This document shows positions 1 to 15,083 of a DNA stretch of 64,000 nucleotides, piece by piece; the stretch's first letter is position 1; each line of letters starts with the position of its first letter. The notes below the pieces were generated by a model, which did no database searches, was not told the origin of the DNA, and saw only the letters and a list, made by a program, of their open reading frames with translations. The stretch spans positions 124,001 to 188,000 of the forward strand of contig NZ_JARXHY010000010.1 of NCBI RefSeq assembly GCF_031127815.1, read 5' to 3'. The translations under genes and the position numbers were made by a program. The DNA comes from Pelagicoccus sp. SDUM812003. Its GTDB lineage: Bacteria > Verrucomicrobiota > Verrucomicrobiia > Opitutales > Opitutaceae.

Positions 1-2900
1 CGATACGCCTCCTTGTCATTTCCAAGATAGCGAATGGGTACGGATTTTGTTTCATCGAAAACCGACTTCGAGCTTTCGGGATCGCCGTCGATAGTGCTGC
101 TTGGGTAGTAGATCACTTCGTATTCGAAGGTCGTTCCTTCGTCGCCATCCTCGTAGCTCGACTCCTTCCAGATATCTCCGAACCGGGCCAGTTTCAGCTG
201 CGCGTGCTTGTCGTCGGTGGCTCGAGGCGCTTCGATGTAAGCGAGGTCGCTGAAGTGGGTGGGAATGCCACCGACTCGTTCAGCGATCTGGTAGTAGATG
301 AGCTCGTTCGTCGCAACACCTGCTCCGTTCGCGAGGAAGCTCTCGCCATCGCCCTTGGGTATGGATCGACCGCCGTCGATGGATATGGTGTCGTGCGCCC
401 CGCGAAACAGGTGGTCGCTGGGAAACTTCACATTCCAGCCGACGCGAGGGGAACGACGACCGAAGGGCGAACCGCGAAGGCGGACGCCCGCGTCGTACCA
501 GATCTCGCTATCGCCGTATACCACCGTGGCTCCGAGTCGTCGCTCGCTGGTCACGTCGACATTTGAGTGCATGGAGTTCGCGTCATCGTCTGTCATGATT
601 AGCCTCAGGATCGGGCTTGGCGTAGAATTCTCAGTACGGTCCCCAATGCGAATCAAAGCCCGTGATCTTTCGCCAGCGGGTGGGTGGAGGGCGCTGACCT
701 GCTGCCCAGAAATTGCCTCTACATAGAACTGGATGATGGCGCCTGTCTTGAATGATGGAAGCATCGCTACGTATTCATTTCCTGAATGCAGAGACATCGG
801 TACGCTTTTCCACTGGCTTTGGTCGCGGTAGTGTACCGTAGTGGACGAGGATTCACTTGGAAAATCGACGAAAGCGGAGATCCTGATGGGTTCTCCCTCC
901 ATGGGGACAAGCGGACTGTGACTCACTCCGAGGATGGAAGGAGGAGGACCGCCATGAAGAAGCGTGCTGTTGGCTTGGCCGGGAGTGCCGCTGGATGACG
1001 GCTGGGAGAGGATATGAGCGCGGGCGAGACGATTGAAGTAGAGGCCTGTACGGAGTTGGGGAGATCCCGACAGCCATTTGGCCCTAAAGCTGATTTGGTA
1101 AGTTGATTCTGGATCGATCTGGTGTTGATCAGCGAGTGTTGTGGACGCGACATTGTAAGTGTGGTCCATGGCGGAACTGGCGTTGAGGCGAAGGGCTTTT
1201 CCCCCTCCTCCCAGATAGACTACCTGGCTTTCGAGGTGTGTGCCGAGGATGCGCCAGTTCAAGGGGGTGCTTCCGAGCGCATCAGTTTCGAAGTCTCCGT
1301 TTTGTATCAGTTCTTTCGCTACACCGTCGGGATCTAAGACTATCGAAATGTCGTCGATCAAAACCTCTCCGCGATCCAGCAAGCCAATGAGAAGTTCATG
1401 GAAGCCTATCGGGTTGTTCGTCCCTTCCGGTTCGGTGGCCAGTCCGCGATAGGAAATGTTCTGCCACATGGACTTTTCCGATTCGTCGCTAGCTTTCCAG
1501 GATGCGGGGTTTCCATTGTCGGCGAACGGATGCACAAGCTCCAGAGTAGATCCATCTCCATCGGCCCCTTTGGGCCACGGGACATCATCAAAGTAGTGCA
1601 CGTAGTCCGCGGTGTTCCCATTTGCATCGAGAAGGTGGATACGATCGTTCGAGTTGCTTAGACTTCGGGAAAATGCCTGATCGTTGAGAACGAGATACTG
1701 TCCCGGGCCCAAGCTCGCTCCGTTTGGAAAGTCGTATTCGAAGGCGTCTTGAAATGACCAACCGGAGAGATCGACCTGCTCCGAAGAGCGATTGTAGAGC
1801 TCGATCCATTCCAATCCGTTTTCCTGGTATTCGATACTGTTGTTAGGATCTGAATACGTCGGTCGAGCGTGGTAGTGGATCTCATTGATGACAATCTGAT
1901 CGTGATAGGCGAAGGCATTGGTCGATCCAGGGGTGTCCTGTTTCGGCGTTTGCCAAAGTCCGCGTTGGAAGTCGAAGCTACAATTTGCCTCCCCCATTCG
2001 CGCGGCGTCGACGATGGAATCGTTTGGGCCTGAGAGGAAGAGCAGGTCGTCAGCCTCTGGTCTTGATTCGAAGAAGGTGGAGTCGAGCAGCAGATAGGCG
2101 CCAGGGGCGAGAGATCCGTCTCTCAGAGCGATACCGTTTAGGGCGTAGTCTCCGAGTTCGACGGGTTGCGAATCGGTATTCACTATTTCGATAAAGTAAG
2201 ATTCTCCCTGCGTTCCGGAAAGCTCGCTGAGCCGCAGAGAGGCTGGCCTCTCGCCTCTGGAAGGAGCAAGATTCGCGAACTCCTGACTCGAAAAACTGGA
2301 TACAGAGGTCTGTTCTTCACCTGGAAAATTCGTTTCCCCTGGCGTTCCCCCATTTCGATCGCTCCAAGTCCAGTTGAAGGCATCGGCGCTGGCAAGATGT
2401 GGATGCCGTTTCGACAGGCTCGCTCCGCTGCCATCCGGGGCGCAGGGCCAGCGTCCTTCGTCATCGTAGGAAATCTCGTCCATGACTCTGCCATGACGGC
2501 TTTCCAGAAGAAGCGTCTCTCCGCCGTTGCTCAGGTTTCCCGAGAAGGGGCCGAACACCTGCTCGACTTCGCTGAAGGCGTGGTGATTCGGTTCAGAGCT
2601 GATGACCCAACGGGCCCCCGGTTCCATGACGCTGCCTTCCGGAAACTGGTAGCGGATGCCATCGCTCAGTCGCCAGCCGGACAGATCGATGGGGATCGAC
2701 ATCTGGTTGTGAAGCTCGATCCACTCCGGTTCGCCGCTCGCAGGATGATAGTGCAACTCGTTGAAAGTGACGACGCTATCAGCTCGCTGAGCGTCCAGAT
2801 CAGTCAAGCATGTCATGGCGCAGACAAAGGTCAGAAAGCTCGATACGAGCTGGCGCGTACCCAGACTTAAAGGGCGTTTGAAAAGGGAGGGTCGAAACAT
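1..2900 (-). CDS. Secreted lamin-tail / CotH-type protein (C-terminus beyond window)
   Basis: An open frame runs from an ATG at 2900 off the left edge, so about 966 residues are visible and the C-terminus is missing. The N-terminus (MFRPSLFKRPLS then a hydrophobic stretch ending near LDAQRA) looks like a signal peptide. Three lamin-tail-like beta domains follow, recognisable by the pattern NELHYHP...EPEWIELHN...LSGW (first copy about residues 46-150), a divergent copy near 200-300 and a third starting VINEIHYHARP. Next come a CBM-like beta region (NGDFETDALG) and the start of a CotH-like domain (DAGVRLRGSPFGRR, TISIDGGRS). Proteins of this layout are large secreted products common in Verrucomicrobiota and Planctomycetota; their function is not established. 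An inner ATG at 2816 would lose the signal peptide, so 2900 is preferred. It is the last gene before the gltB terminator. Confidence 0.8.
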   Translation of the reverse strand, partial: MFRPSLFKRPLSLGTRQLVSSFLTFVCAMTCLTDLDAQRADSVVTFNELHYHPASGEPEWIELHNQMSIPIDLSGWRLSDGIRYQFPEGSVMEPGARWVISSEPNHHAFSEVEQVFGPFSGNLSNGGETLLLESRHGRVMDEISYDDEGRWPCAPDGSGASLSKRHPHLASADAFNWTWSDRNGGTPGETNFPGEEQTSVSSFSSQEFANLAPSRGERPASLRLSELSGTQGESYFIEIVNTDSQPVELGDYALNGIALRDGSLAPGAYLLLDSTFFESRPEADDLLFLSGPNDSIVDAARMGEANCSFDFQRGLWQTPKQDTPGSTNAFAYHDQIVINEIHYHARPTYSDPNNSIEYQENGLEWIELYNRSSEQVDLSGWSFQDAFEYDFPNGASLGPGQYLVLNDQAFSRSLSNSNDRIHLLDANGNTADYVHYFDDVPWPKGADGDGSTLELVHPFADNGNPASWKASDESEKSMWQNISYRGLATEPEGTNNPIGFHELLIGLLDRGEVLIDDISIVLDPDGVAKELIQNGDFETDALGSTPLNWRILGTHLESQVVYLGGGGKALRLNASSAMDHTYNVASTTLADQHQIDPESTYQISFRAKWLSGSPQLRTGLYFNRLARAHILSQPSSSGTPGQANSTLLHGGPPPSILGVSHSPLVPMEGEPIRISAFVDFPSESSSTTVHYRDQSQWKSVPMSLHSGNEYVAMLPSFKTGAIIQFYVEAISGQQVSALHPPAGERSRALIRIGDRTENSTPSPILRLIMTDDDANSMHSNVDVTSERRLGATVVYGDSEIWYDAGVRLRGSPFGRRSPRVGWNVKFPSDHLFRGAHDTISIDGGRSIPKGDGESFLANGAGVATNELIYYQIAERVGGIPTHFSDLAYIEAPRATDDKHAQLKLARFGDIWKESSYEDGDEGTTFEYEVIYYPSSTIDGDPESSKSVFDETKSVPIRYLGNDKEAY

Positions 2901-2983
2901 TGGCGGTTGGGAGAAATCGAAAGCTGGGCTGAGGGGGCTGACGGGAAAACTGCTTAGCTTAGTTTCGCGCAACATGCGAAGCG

Positions 2984-3019
2984 AAAAAGAAAAGCCCCTT
3001 CCGTGGAGGAAGAGGCTTT
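2984..3019 (-). terminator. Rho-independent terminator of gltB
   Basis: On the minus strand, AAAGCCTCTTCC pairs with GGAAGGGGCTTT around a 5-nt loop and is followed by a T-rich tract. It lies 27 nt beyond the gltB stop. Confidence 0.85.
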
Positions 3020-3045
3020 GTAATGAGATACCGACTACTCGTGGC

Positions 3046-7569
<4,524 letters not shown>

Positions 7570-7674
7570 ATACGAATCCGGGATCGTTGTTGGTGCTGGA
7601 TGGCGAAGGCTGGAGGCAAAAAAGGCCGGAACGAAACTCCGGCCCGCTGAACGCGTCGATCTGTGGGCGCGAGC

Positions 7675-8016
7675 CTAGAAGAAGCGGATAGGCTTGGACG
7701 CCGAGCGCATCTTTTCGTGCTCCTCGTCGCTGCAGCCTTGGTTGGTGGGCGCGTCCGCTTGGGAGTCGGTGGCCTCGACCAGCTTGTTGCTGATCATGTA
7801 GGTCTCCACTTCCTCGCCGCTGACGTCGGCAAGCATCACGCCATCGATCTCCACGCATGGAGAGAGAGGCTGGCCGGACTTGGCGACCATTTCCGCGTAG
7901 TTGTCCGGGTTGTTGATGATGTCGATGTCCTCGTAAGGCAGATCGTATTTCGACATGATCGCTCGCACGCCCATGCTCCAGCCACAGGTAGGCTTCAAAT
8001 AAGCTTTTATCTTCAT
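7675..8016 (-). CDS. Glutaredoxin-like protein with CGWS site
   Basis: Starting at the ATG at 8016 (MKIKAYLKPTC) gives 113 residues; the 30 codons upstream do not look like glutaredoxin. The N-terminal 80 residues show the thioredoxin fold of glutaredoxins: the redox site TCGWSM, the cis-proline region (GQPLSPCVEIDG) and the GEEVETYM helix. The active site has one cysteine (CGWS), resembling the monothiol CGFS class rather than CPYC. A C-terminal tail of about 35 residues carries a further Cys (NQGCSDEEHEKM). Its likely role is thiol-disulfide exchange or Fe-S handling in the cytoplasm. It lies upstream of gltB, an Fe-S flavoenzyme, on the same strand 105 nt away. It is divergent from recA. 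Confidence 0.85.
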   Translation of the reverse strand: MKIKAYLKPTCGWSMGVRAIMSKYDLPYEDIDIINNPDNYAEMVAKSGQPLSPCVEIDGVMLADVSGEEVETYMISNKLVEATDSQADAPTNQGCSDEEHEKMRSASKPIRFF

Positions 8017-8084
8017 GATGTAAAAACGGTTGTTGCAGGTTCTGCGCCCAAATTTAGGCGCGTAGAGTCCATCTTCAAGCCCAG

Positions 8085-8134
8085 GCCCGATTTTCTGCAA
8101 GCGCATTTTCCACGGCCCGGAATCGGGCTTCTTT
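8085..8134 (+). promoter_or_regulatory. Two competing inverted repeats between the glutaredoxin gene and recA
   Basis: GCCCGATT (8085-8092) is an exact reverse complement of AATCGGGC (8121-8128). The second arm can instead close a short hairpin, GCCCG-GAAT-CGGGC (8115-8128), followed by TTCTTTT. The two folds exclude each other, as in an attenuator, but no gene that it would control is obvious because the likely recA promoter lies downstream. Confidence 0.35.
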
Positions 8135-8183
8135 TGGCTTCGAACGGGGAATTTTGATCAGGTTTCGTAGGGTCGGACGCCAT

Positions 8184-8212
8184 TTGTCTAATACCGCGCT
8201 CTATTCTATGCT
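8184..8212 (+). promoter_or_regulatory. Candidate recA promoter
   Basis: TTGTCT at 8184-8189 and TATGCT at 8207-8212 are separated by 17 nt, an acceptable sigma-70-type spacing, 92 nt before the recA start. No clear LexA-type palindrome was recognised next to it. Confidence 0.35.
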
Positions 8213-8303
8213 CGTGGGCACTCGAATCTTGCCAGCGTCAGAGCGGCTTTCCAGATTCTTGATCAACTCGCACCACAACCTAACAACTGTTTCCGATTAC
8301 ACT

Positions 8304-9365
<1,062 letters not shown>

Positions 9366-9395
9366 TCGATCGGTCCTCGCTCCCCTTTCCTTTCC

Positions 9396-9423
9396 AAAGG
9401 CCGCTTGTCAAAGCGGCCTTTTT
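9396..9423 (+). terminator. Terminator of recA
   Basis: AAAGGCCGCTT pairs with AAGCGGCCTTT around a 4-nt loop and is followed by T residues, 30 nt after the recA stop. Confidence 0.9.
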
Positions 9424-9537
9424 GCTCGATGGGTTGGAAGCGCCGCACGGGCTCGACTGGCGAGACCCTTCGGAGCGATGCTCCCCTCTGGCGTCTCCGA
9501 ACAAACGCTGAATAACGACCAAGACTTTTCGAAACGT

Positions 9538-10896
9538 ATGGAGAATGTAGATACAATAGCAGCTATAGCTACGCCTGGCGGCGAATCGGCGATCGCCATG
9601 ATCCGAGCCTCCGGCCCCCTTTGCCGGAAGATCGCCATGGACGCCTTCGGTTTGAAGAAAGCCCCCTGCCCTCGCCGCGTCTCCCACGCCAGCTACCGAT
9701 CGCGATCGCATGAGGTCCTGGACGACGTGGTTTTCGTGCTCTACAGCGCCCCGAAGTCCTACACCGGCGAAGATGTGCTGGAAATTTCCTGCCATGGAAA
9801 TCCGCTCATCGCCACGCGTATCCTGGAGGATCTGCTGCAACGGGGCTGCCGCCAGTCGGAACCGGGCGAGTTCACTCGCCGCGCCTTTCTCAACGGTCGC
9901 ATGGACCTGACGCAAGCGGAAGCGGTTATGGAGCTGATCCAAGCCCGCAGCGACAAGGCGATCAAGGTGGCCAACAACCAGCTGCGCGGAGCCTTCGGAA
10001 AGCAGCTCAACCAGCTAAAGACTCGCCTGCTCGAAACGGTAGCCATGGTGGAGGCCTATATCGACTTCCCGGAGGAAGACCTGCCTCCAGAGCGAAAGGA
10101 AGCGGAAATAAATAGTATCCAAGAAGTGCTTACGTTCTGCAGTCGAATCATCGATAGCGGCCGCTACTCGGCCTTCTTGCGCGACGGCGTGAAGACGCTC
10201 ATCCTCGGCGAACCCAACGCCGGCAAGAGCTCCCTGCTCAACTGCTTCATGGGGTTCGAACGGGCGATCGTGAGCGAGGAGCCAGGCACCACGCGGGACT
10301 TCATTCGCGAGCGAGTGATTTTGGGTGGTCATTGTCTCCAGATTATGGATACAGCAGGATTGCGCGAGGCCGAAAGCGGCATCGAGAAACAGGGCATTCT
10401 CAAGACGGTTGAATTGGCCGAGGAGGCGGATCTGTTTCTTCTGGTGGTGGATGCGACGAAGGACTCCCCTCACCTGCCCGATTCCATATCCAGCCGCATC
10501 GACCAGCGAAACTGCATTCTGGTTAAGAACAAGATCGATCTCGGCGACACCCTCTCGCCTTCCCAGCAGCTGACTCCTTTTGACAGCGTCGCCATCTCCG
10601 CTCGATCGGGAGACGGTCTGGAGGCCCTGAAGGCTTTGATCGTTCGGAAGATCGACGCCCATTTCGCCCGCGAGCAGGATGACCTGATTCTGGTGAACGC
10701 TCGCCACAATGCGGCCCTGCAGGAGCTTTCCCAGTGCTTGAACGCTGCCTTGAGCAACTTTCGGGCGGACGAACCGGCGGAGTTCGTAGCGAGCGAGCTC
10801 AGGGGCGCCCTGGACGCCATCGGGCGCATTTTGGGTCGCATCGACAACGAGGATATGCTCGATGTGCTCTTTTCCAGTTTTTGCATAGGTAAGTAG
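9538..10896 (+). CDS. mnmE: tRNA uridine-5-carboxymethylaminomethyl modification GTPase
   Basis: The start at 9538 (MENVDTIAAIATP) gives 452 residues, the normal MnmE length; an upstream in-frame start would add 20 residues of unrelated sequence. MnmE with MnmG builds the cmnm5U modification at the wobble base of several tRNAs. The folate-binding N-terminal domain is seen in TIAAIATPGGESAIAMIR. The G domain is inserted in the helical domain, with G1 GEPNAGKSS, the GTTRDF switch, G3 DTAG and the NKID motif. The protein ends in the diagnostic FCIGK, whose cysteine is functionally important in the family. mnmG follows 64 nt downstream, so both halves of the modification complex are probably co-transcribed. 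Confidence 0.97.
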   Translation: MENVDTIAAIATPGGESAIAMIRASGPLCRKIAMDAFGLKKAPCPRRVSHASYRSRSHEVLDDVVFVLYSAPKSYTGEDVLEISCHGNPLIATRILEDLLQRGCRQSEPGEFTRRAFLNGRMDLTQAEAVMELIQARSDKAIKVANNQLRGAFGKQLNQLKTRLLETVAMVEAYIDFPEEDLPPERKEAEINSIQEVLTFCSRIIDSGRYSAFLRDGVKTLILGEPNAGKSSLLNCFMGFERAIVSEEPGTTRDFIRERVILGGHCLQIMDTAGLREAESGIEKQGILKTVELAEEADLFLLVVDATKDSPHLPDSISSRIDQRNCILVKNKIDLGDTLSPSQQLTPFDSVAISARSGDGLEALKALIVRKIDAHFAREQDDLILVNARHNAALQELSQCLNAALSNFRADEPAEFVASELRGALDAIGRILGRIDNEDMLDVLFSSFCIGK

Positions 10897-10960
10897 CTCG
10901 TTTGCAGTGGGTTGCGTTCCGGCTTGAGCTGGGTCCCCTCTCCCCTATCGTCTTCCGGCT

Positions 10961-12811
10961 ATGAGCAAAATGCTGGATGAGTACGATGTGATCGTTTGCG
11001 GCGCTGGGCATGCCGGTTGCGAGGCCGCTTTGGCTGCCGCTCGCATGGGAGCGAGAACCTTGGTGTTGAGCGGCAATATCGACACCATCGCTGCCATGAG
11101 CTGCAATCCCGCGATCGGAGGCGTCGCCAAAGGACATATCGTACGAGAGATAGACGCTCTCGGTGGAGAAATGGCGGTCAACGCCGATGTTTCCGGCATA
11201 CAGTTTCGCCTGCTCAACGAATCCAAGGGGCCCGCGGTGCAATCCCCTCGCGTACAGTGCGACAAGAAGGTCTACGCCTTGCGCATGAAGCACGTGCTCG
11301 AGCACCAGGAAAATCTCTCCATCTTTCAGGCGACGGTGACCGGGTTGATCTTTAAGAACGGAAAAGTCGTCGGCTGCCGCACCAATCTGGACGTCGAGTT
11401 CTTCGGCAAGACGCTCGTCGTCACCACCGGCACCTTCCTGCGTGGCCTGATGCACATCGGCAAAAACAAGAACGAAGGCGGCCGCATGGGCGATTATTCA
11501 GCCAAAACCCTTTCCAGCAGCTTTCTCGATGCCGGGATCGAGCTGGAGCGGCTCAAGACCGGCACGCCACCCAGAATCCTGGGACGATCGATCGACTTCT
11601 CTGTGATGGAGGAGCAGCAAGGCGATGCGAATCCCACGCTCTTCGCATTCTACGACACGCGGGAGGACAAGGATTTGTTCCACGTGGAACATCGCGGGGA
11701 GCGGTTCGCTGGGTGGAAGCCGGGTTCGGAGCAAGTTTCCTGCTGGGTGACCTACACGTCACCCAGAACCCAGCAGATCGTGAACGACAACCTGCACCTT
11801 TCCGCCATGTATGGCGGAGAGATCCAGGGGACGGGTCCTCGCTACTGTCCTAGCATCGAGGACAAGTTCGTGCGCTTCGCCGACAAGAATCGGCACATGC
11901 TGTTTCTGGAGCCGGAGGGGCGAAACACCAACGAGTACTACATCAACGGTCTTTCCACCAGCTTGCCGTTCGCCGCTCAGATGGAGATGCTGCAGTCCAT
12001 TCCAGGGCTGGAAAAAGCCCATCTGCTGCGGCCGGCTTATGCGGTGGAGTACGATTTCGCTCCGCCGACCCAGCTTTTCCCGCATCTGGAGTCGAAGAAG
12101 GTGGAAAACCTCTTTTTCGCAGGTCAGATCAACGGCACCTCCGGTTACGAGGAGGCGGGGTGTCAGGGGTTGATCGCTGGCGTCAATGCCGTGCTGAAGG
12201 TGAGGGGAGAGGAGCCGATGACCTTGAAGCGCCATGATGGCTACACCGGAGTGTTGATCGATGATCTGGTGACGAAAGGAACCAAGGAGCCCTACCGCAT
12301 GTTCACCAGCCGGGCGGAGCACCGTCTGCTTTTCAATCACGGCAGCGCCGAATCCCGTTTGCTTGAGTACTCGGCTCGTTTCGGTCTTGTGCCGCCGGAT
12401 CGTCTGCAGCGCATGCGCGTCAAGCAGCGCCGCATCGAGCAGGGCGTGAAATGGCTGGAAACGAATCGGGTAGGGGGGGTGACTTGGGCGACTATGCTGC
12501 GCCGAAACATCAAGCCCGAAGAGTACCCGAGCGAGCTTTTGTCATTGGAACCTGCCGTGCGGGACCAGGTGGTCTATCTGGTGAAATACGATGGCTACCT
12601 TCAGCGTGAAAAGCGACAGATCGAAAAGCTCAACGATGTCGAGAGGATCAAGATTCCACCGGATTTTGACTTCGCAAAGGTGAAGGGCCTGCGCAACGAA
12701 TCAGCCGCCAAGCTCAAGGAAACCATGCCAGCCAACCTAGGCCAGGCCAGCCGCATCAGTGGTGTCAACCCTTCGGATATCAGCATTCTTATGGTAGCTT
12801 TGGGTAGGTAA
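10961..12811 (+). CDS. mnmG: tRNA uridine-5-carboxymethylaminomethyl modification enzyme, FAD subunit
   Basis: At 616 residues this is a full-length MnmG (GidA), the FAD-dependent partner of MnmE. The FAD-binding motif is at the N-terminus (VIVCGAGHAGCEAA) and is followed by the family signature MSCNPAIGGVAKGH. Further family segments are GTFLRGLMHIG, RLKTGTPPR, GRNTNEYYINGLSTSLP and the FFAGQINGTSGYEEA motif. The C-terminal helical domain that contacts MnmE ends in PSDISILMVALG. A two-component regulator follows after a gap of about 165 nt. Confidence 0.97.
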   Translation: MSKMLDEYDVIVCGAGHAGCEAALAAARMGARTLVLSGNIDTIAAMSCNPAIGGVAKGHIVREIDALGGEMAVNADVSGIQFRLLNESKGPAVQSPRVQCDKKVYALRMKHVLEHQENLSIFQATVTGLIFKNGKVVGCRTNLDVEFFGKTLVVTTGTFLRGLMHIGKNKNEGGRMGDYSAKTLSSSFLDAGIELERLKTGTPPRILGRSIDFSVMEEQQGDANPTLFAFYDTREDKDLFHVEHRGERFAGWKPGSEQVSCWVTYTSPRTQQIVNDNLHLSAMYGGEIQGTGPRYCPSIEDKFVRFADKNRHMLFLEPEGRNTNEYYINGLSTSLPFAAQMEMLQSIPGLEKAHLLRPAYAVEYDFAPPTQLFPHLESKKVENLFFAGQINGTSGYEEAGCQGLIAGVNAVLKVRGEEPMTLKRHDGYTGVLIDDLVTKGTKEPYRMFTSRAEHRLLFNHGSAESRLLEYSARFGLVPPDRLQRMRVKQRRIEQGVKWLETNRVGGVTWATMLRRNIKPEEYPSELLSLEPAVRDQVVYLVKYDGYLQREKRQIEKLNDVERIKIPPDFDFAKVKGLRNESAAKLKETMPANLGQASRISGVNPSDISILMVALGR

Positions 12812-12977
12812 GTGGTTGATAGTCAAAGGAATAAGATTTTTATGAGCGATTTGCATCCCTCTCTCGCTCAGAGGCTTGCGAGGTTCTGCCGAAGGTGGAG
12901 TGTTGCCAAAATGTAACTCACGGACGGTTGCCCTAACGCATTCGCTTGTAACAATCGCCTCGAATAATCTATTGGCT

Positions 12978-13676
12978 ATGGTAAGCATGAACGAAGCTCG
13001 CAGGATTCTTGTCGTCGACGACGAGGTGGATGTCACCGAATTGTTGGGGTATCATCTCCGTCAACGCGGTTATGAAATCAGCGCCCTAAACGACCCACGA
13101 CTCGCGCTGGAGACGGCGCGGCAATTTCGGCCGGAGCTGATCGTGCTCGACATCATGATGCCGGACCTGAACGGCATCCAGGTGTGTCGCTTGATCCGGG
13201 CTGATTCCAGCCTGAAGGGCGTGCCCATCATTTTCCTCAGCGCCAAGACGGAGGAGGGCGACCGCATCGAAGGCTTCGAAAGCGGCGCCGACGACTACGT
13301 CTGCAAGCCTTTCAGTCCCAAGGAGCTCATGCTGCGCGTGGGCGCCATGCTCAAGCGAATGGGAGAGCCGGAGGAAAACAAGATTTTGGAAGTTAATCGG
13401 ATTCGCATGGACGTGGAGCATCATCGCGTCGAAGTCGCGTCCAGCCCCGTCGATCTGACGGCGACGGAGTTCCGGCTGCTTAAGCTTCTTCTTCAGGAGC
13501 GTGGCAAGGTGCAGACGCGCGAGACGTTGCTGCAGAAGGTATGGAATTACGAAAACGATATCGAAACGCGCACGGTCGATACCCATATGCGTCGCTTGCG
13601 TGAAAAGCTGGGCGACGAAGCCTCTTGGCTTGAGACGGTTCGTGGGGTGGGCTATCGGTTAGTGGAAAGCCGCTAA
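12978..13676 (+). CDS. phoB: OmpR/PhoB-type response regulator
   Basis: The start at 12978 (MVSMNEARRILVVDDE) gives 232 residues; upstream in-frame codons lie in what looks like leader sequence. The receiver domain holds the acidic pocket (VDDE), the phospho-acceptor Asp in LIVLDIMMPD, and the conserved Thr/Ser and Lys positions (IIFLSAKTEE, VCKPFSPKEL). The C-terminal winged helix is of the OmpR/PhoB type (DLTATEFRLLKLLL, DTHMRRLREKLGD...VRGVGYRL). It is followed 6 nt later by a PhoR-like kinase, so the pair forms an operon. The PhoB name fits the domain order and kinase type and implies a phosphate-starvation response, but no clear Pho box was recognised here, so the specific role is inferred. 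Confidence 0.85.
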   Translation: MVSMNEARRILVVDDEVDVTELLGYHLRQRGYEISALNDPRLALETARQFRPELIVLDIMMPDLNGIQVCRLIRADSSLKGVPIIFLSAKTEEGDRIEGFESGADDYVCKPFSPKELMLRVGAMLKRMGEPEENKILEVNRIRMDVEHHRVEVASSPVDLTATEFRLLKLLLQERGKVQTRETLLQKVWNYENDIETRTVDTHMRRLREKLGDEASWLETVRGVGYRLVESR

Positions 13677-13682
13677 CATCCG

Positions 13683-14984
13683 ATGGACCTGATCCTTTTA
13701 GGCGTTGCTCTTTGCTTCGCCATCTTCTTCGCATTCAAATACTTCCGGCAAAAAGTTGCCATTCGGCTCCTCGCGGAGTCCCTCATCAGCCGCACCACGA
13801 TCCTGACCCATAGCCAGGAGTTTCGCGGCACCAACGAAAACTGGCGTCTGCTCATCGAGGAGCTGAATCGATTGATCGGCGATATCACTAGCCTCAGCCG
13901 ACAGAGCAGTGGTCAGCTCAATCAGATCGAAACCACCTTGGGCAGCCTGCAGGAAGGGGTGGTCATCGTCGATCGGGATAACTACATCCTGTTGGTCAAC
14001 AACGCCTTGAAGGATATTTTCCCACGCATGGGCGAACGGGTGGGGCAGCGTTTGGAGAGCGGCATACGCAGTCCGGAATTTCTCGACTTCGTGTGGGAGT
14101 TCAAGAAGGGCAAAGGCGAATCCAAGAAGGAAATCGGCTTCAAGGTGGGCTCCTCCGAAATCTGGCTCGAAATCACTGGCGCCCGCTTGGCGGACGCTTT
14201 CGAGGGCAATGCTCCGTTCTTCCTCTTCGTGCTGCACGACATCACTCGTCAGAAGCTGCTGGAAAGAACGCGCAAGCTCTTCGTGGCCAACGCTTCGCAT
14301 GAGCTGAAGACGCCGGTGTCCGTGATCAAGGGCTATGCGGAAACCTTGGTCACCGATCATGCCGAGATGAACGAAAGCGATCGGGATCGGTTCTTGAAGA
14401 CCATCCATCGGCATTCGGAACGCTTGACCTTGCTGATCAGCGATTTGCTGAGCCTCTCGAGACTGGAGAGCGACGCCCCCAGCTTCGATTGGAGCGAGAC
14501 AGACGTGCTGTCTTGGATTCGCGAGATCGTGGTCGACTATCGCATGAATGTGAAGCGTCCGGGCGTGCGCGTGGAGTTGGGTTTCGACGAGGATGCGAAG
14601 GCTCGCGTTCGCTTCGACGTGCTCAAGCTTCGTCAGGTGTTCGACAATCTGGTGGAAAACGCTACCAAATACTCTCCGGAGGGTGGGGCAGTGACGATCG
14701 GCGCCGACATCGAGCAGTCCGAGGTGACGCTTTGGGTGCAGGACGATGGCAATGGCGTGCCTGATGAGGACCTGTCGCGAATCTTCGAGCGTTTCTACCG
14801 GGTGGACAAAGGGCGTTCACGCGAAACCGGAGGGACCGGATTGGGGCTGAGCATCGTGAAGCACATCGTGGAGTGGCATCATGGGAGCGTTTGGGCGGAA
14901 AACGCGGATGAAGGCGGGTTGCGCGTCTGCTTCCGTCTGCCGTTGCTCGAAGCCAACACCGAGCGTAGCCGCGTCGTGGTCTAG
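13683..14984 (+). CDS. phoR: PhoR-type sensor histidine kinase
   Basis: This 433-residue membrane kinase begins 6 nt after the response regulator. One N-terminal membrane segment (about residues 3-20, LILLGVALCFAIFFAF) is followed by a short linker, a PAS-like domain (about 85-190, EGVVIVDRDNYILLVNNAL), and the HisKA dimerisation helix with the phospho-acceptor in ASHELKTPVSVIKGYAE. The ATPase domain has the N box (LVENATKYSPEGG), the G1 box (DDGNGVP) and the F/G2 boxes (IFERFYRVD, GGTGLGLSIVKHI). The single N-terminal anchor and PAS domain match PhoR. The signal is probably phosphate status relayed through the Pst/PhoU system, which is not in this window. Confidence 0.88.
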   Translation: MDLILLGVALCFAIFFAFKYFRQKVAIRLLAESLISRTTILTHSQEFRGTNENWRLLIEELNRLIGDITSLSRQSSGQLNQIETTLGSLQEGVVIVDRDNYILLVNNALKDIFPRMGERVGQRLESGIRSPEFLDFVWEFKKGKGESKKEIGFKVGSSEIWLEITGARLADAFEGNAPFFLFVLHDITRQKLLERTRKLFVANASHELKTPVSVIKGYAETLVTDHAEMNESDRDRFLKTIHRHSERLTLLISDLLSLSRLESDAPSFDWSETDVLSWIREIVVDYRMNVKRPGVRVELGFDEDAKARVRFDVLKLRQVFDNLVENATKYSPEGGAVTIGADIEQSEVTLWVQDDGNGVPDEDLSRIFERFYRVDKGRSRETGGTGLGLSIVKHIVEWHHGSVWAENADEGGLRVCFRLPLLEANTERSRVVV

Positions 14985-15083
14985 CCACGAAAGCCGCTTT
15001 CGCCGAAAAGTGGTGGGGAGCGGCGTCGATCGGGCGCCATTTACGGATTGAACCGCTCGCGATTTCTCTGCTTATACCGCCGC

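Noticed and set aside
2166-2870. 234-codon plus-strand frame in the first 3 kb
   Set aside because: The minus strand has a continuous frame with signal peptide and lamin-tail motifs across the whole stretch.
12812-12977. Pho box upstream of the PhoB-like gene
   Set aside because: GTAAC occurs twice about 40 nt apart, but the expected 11-nt spaced direct repeats are not there.
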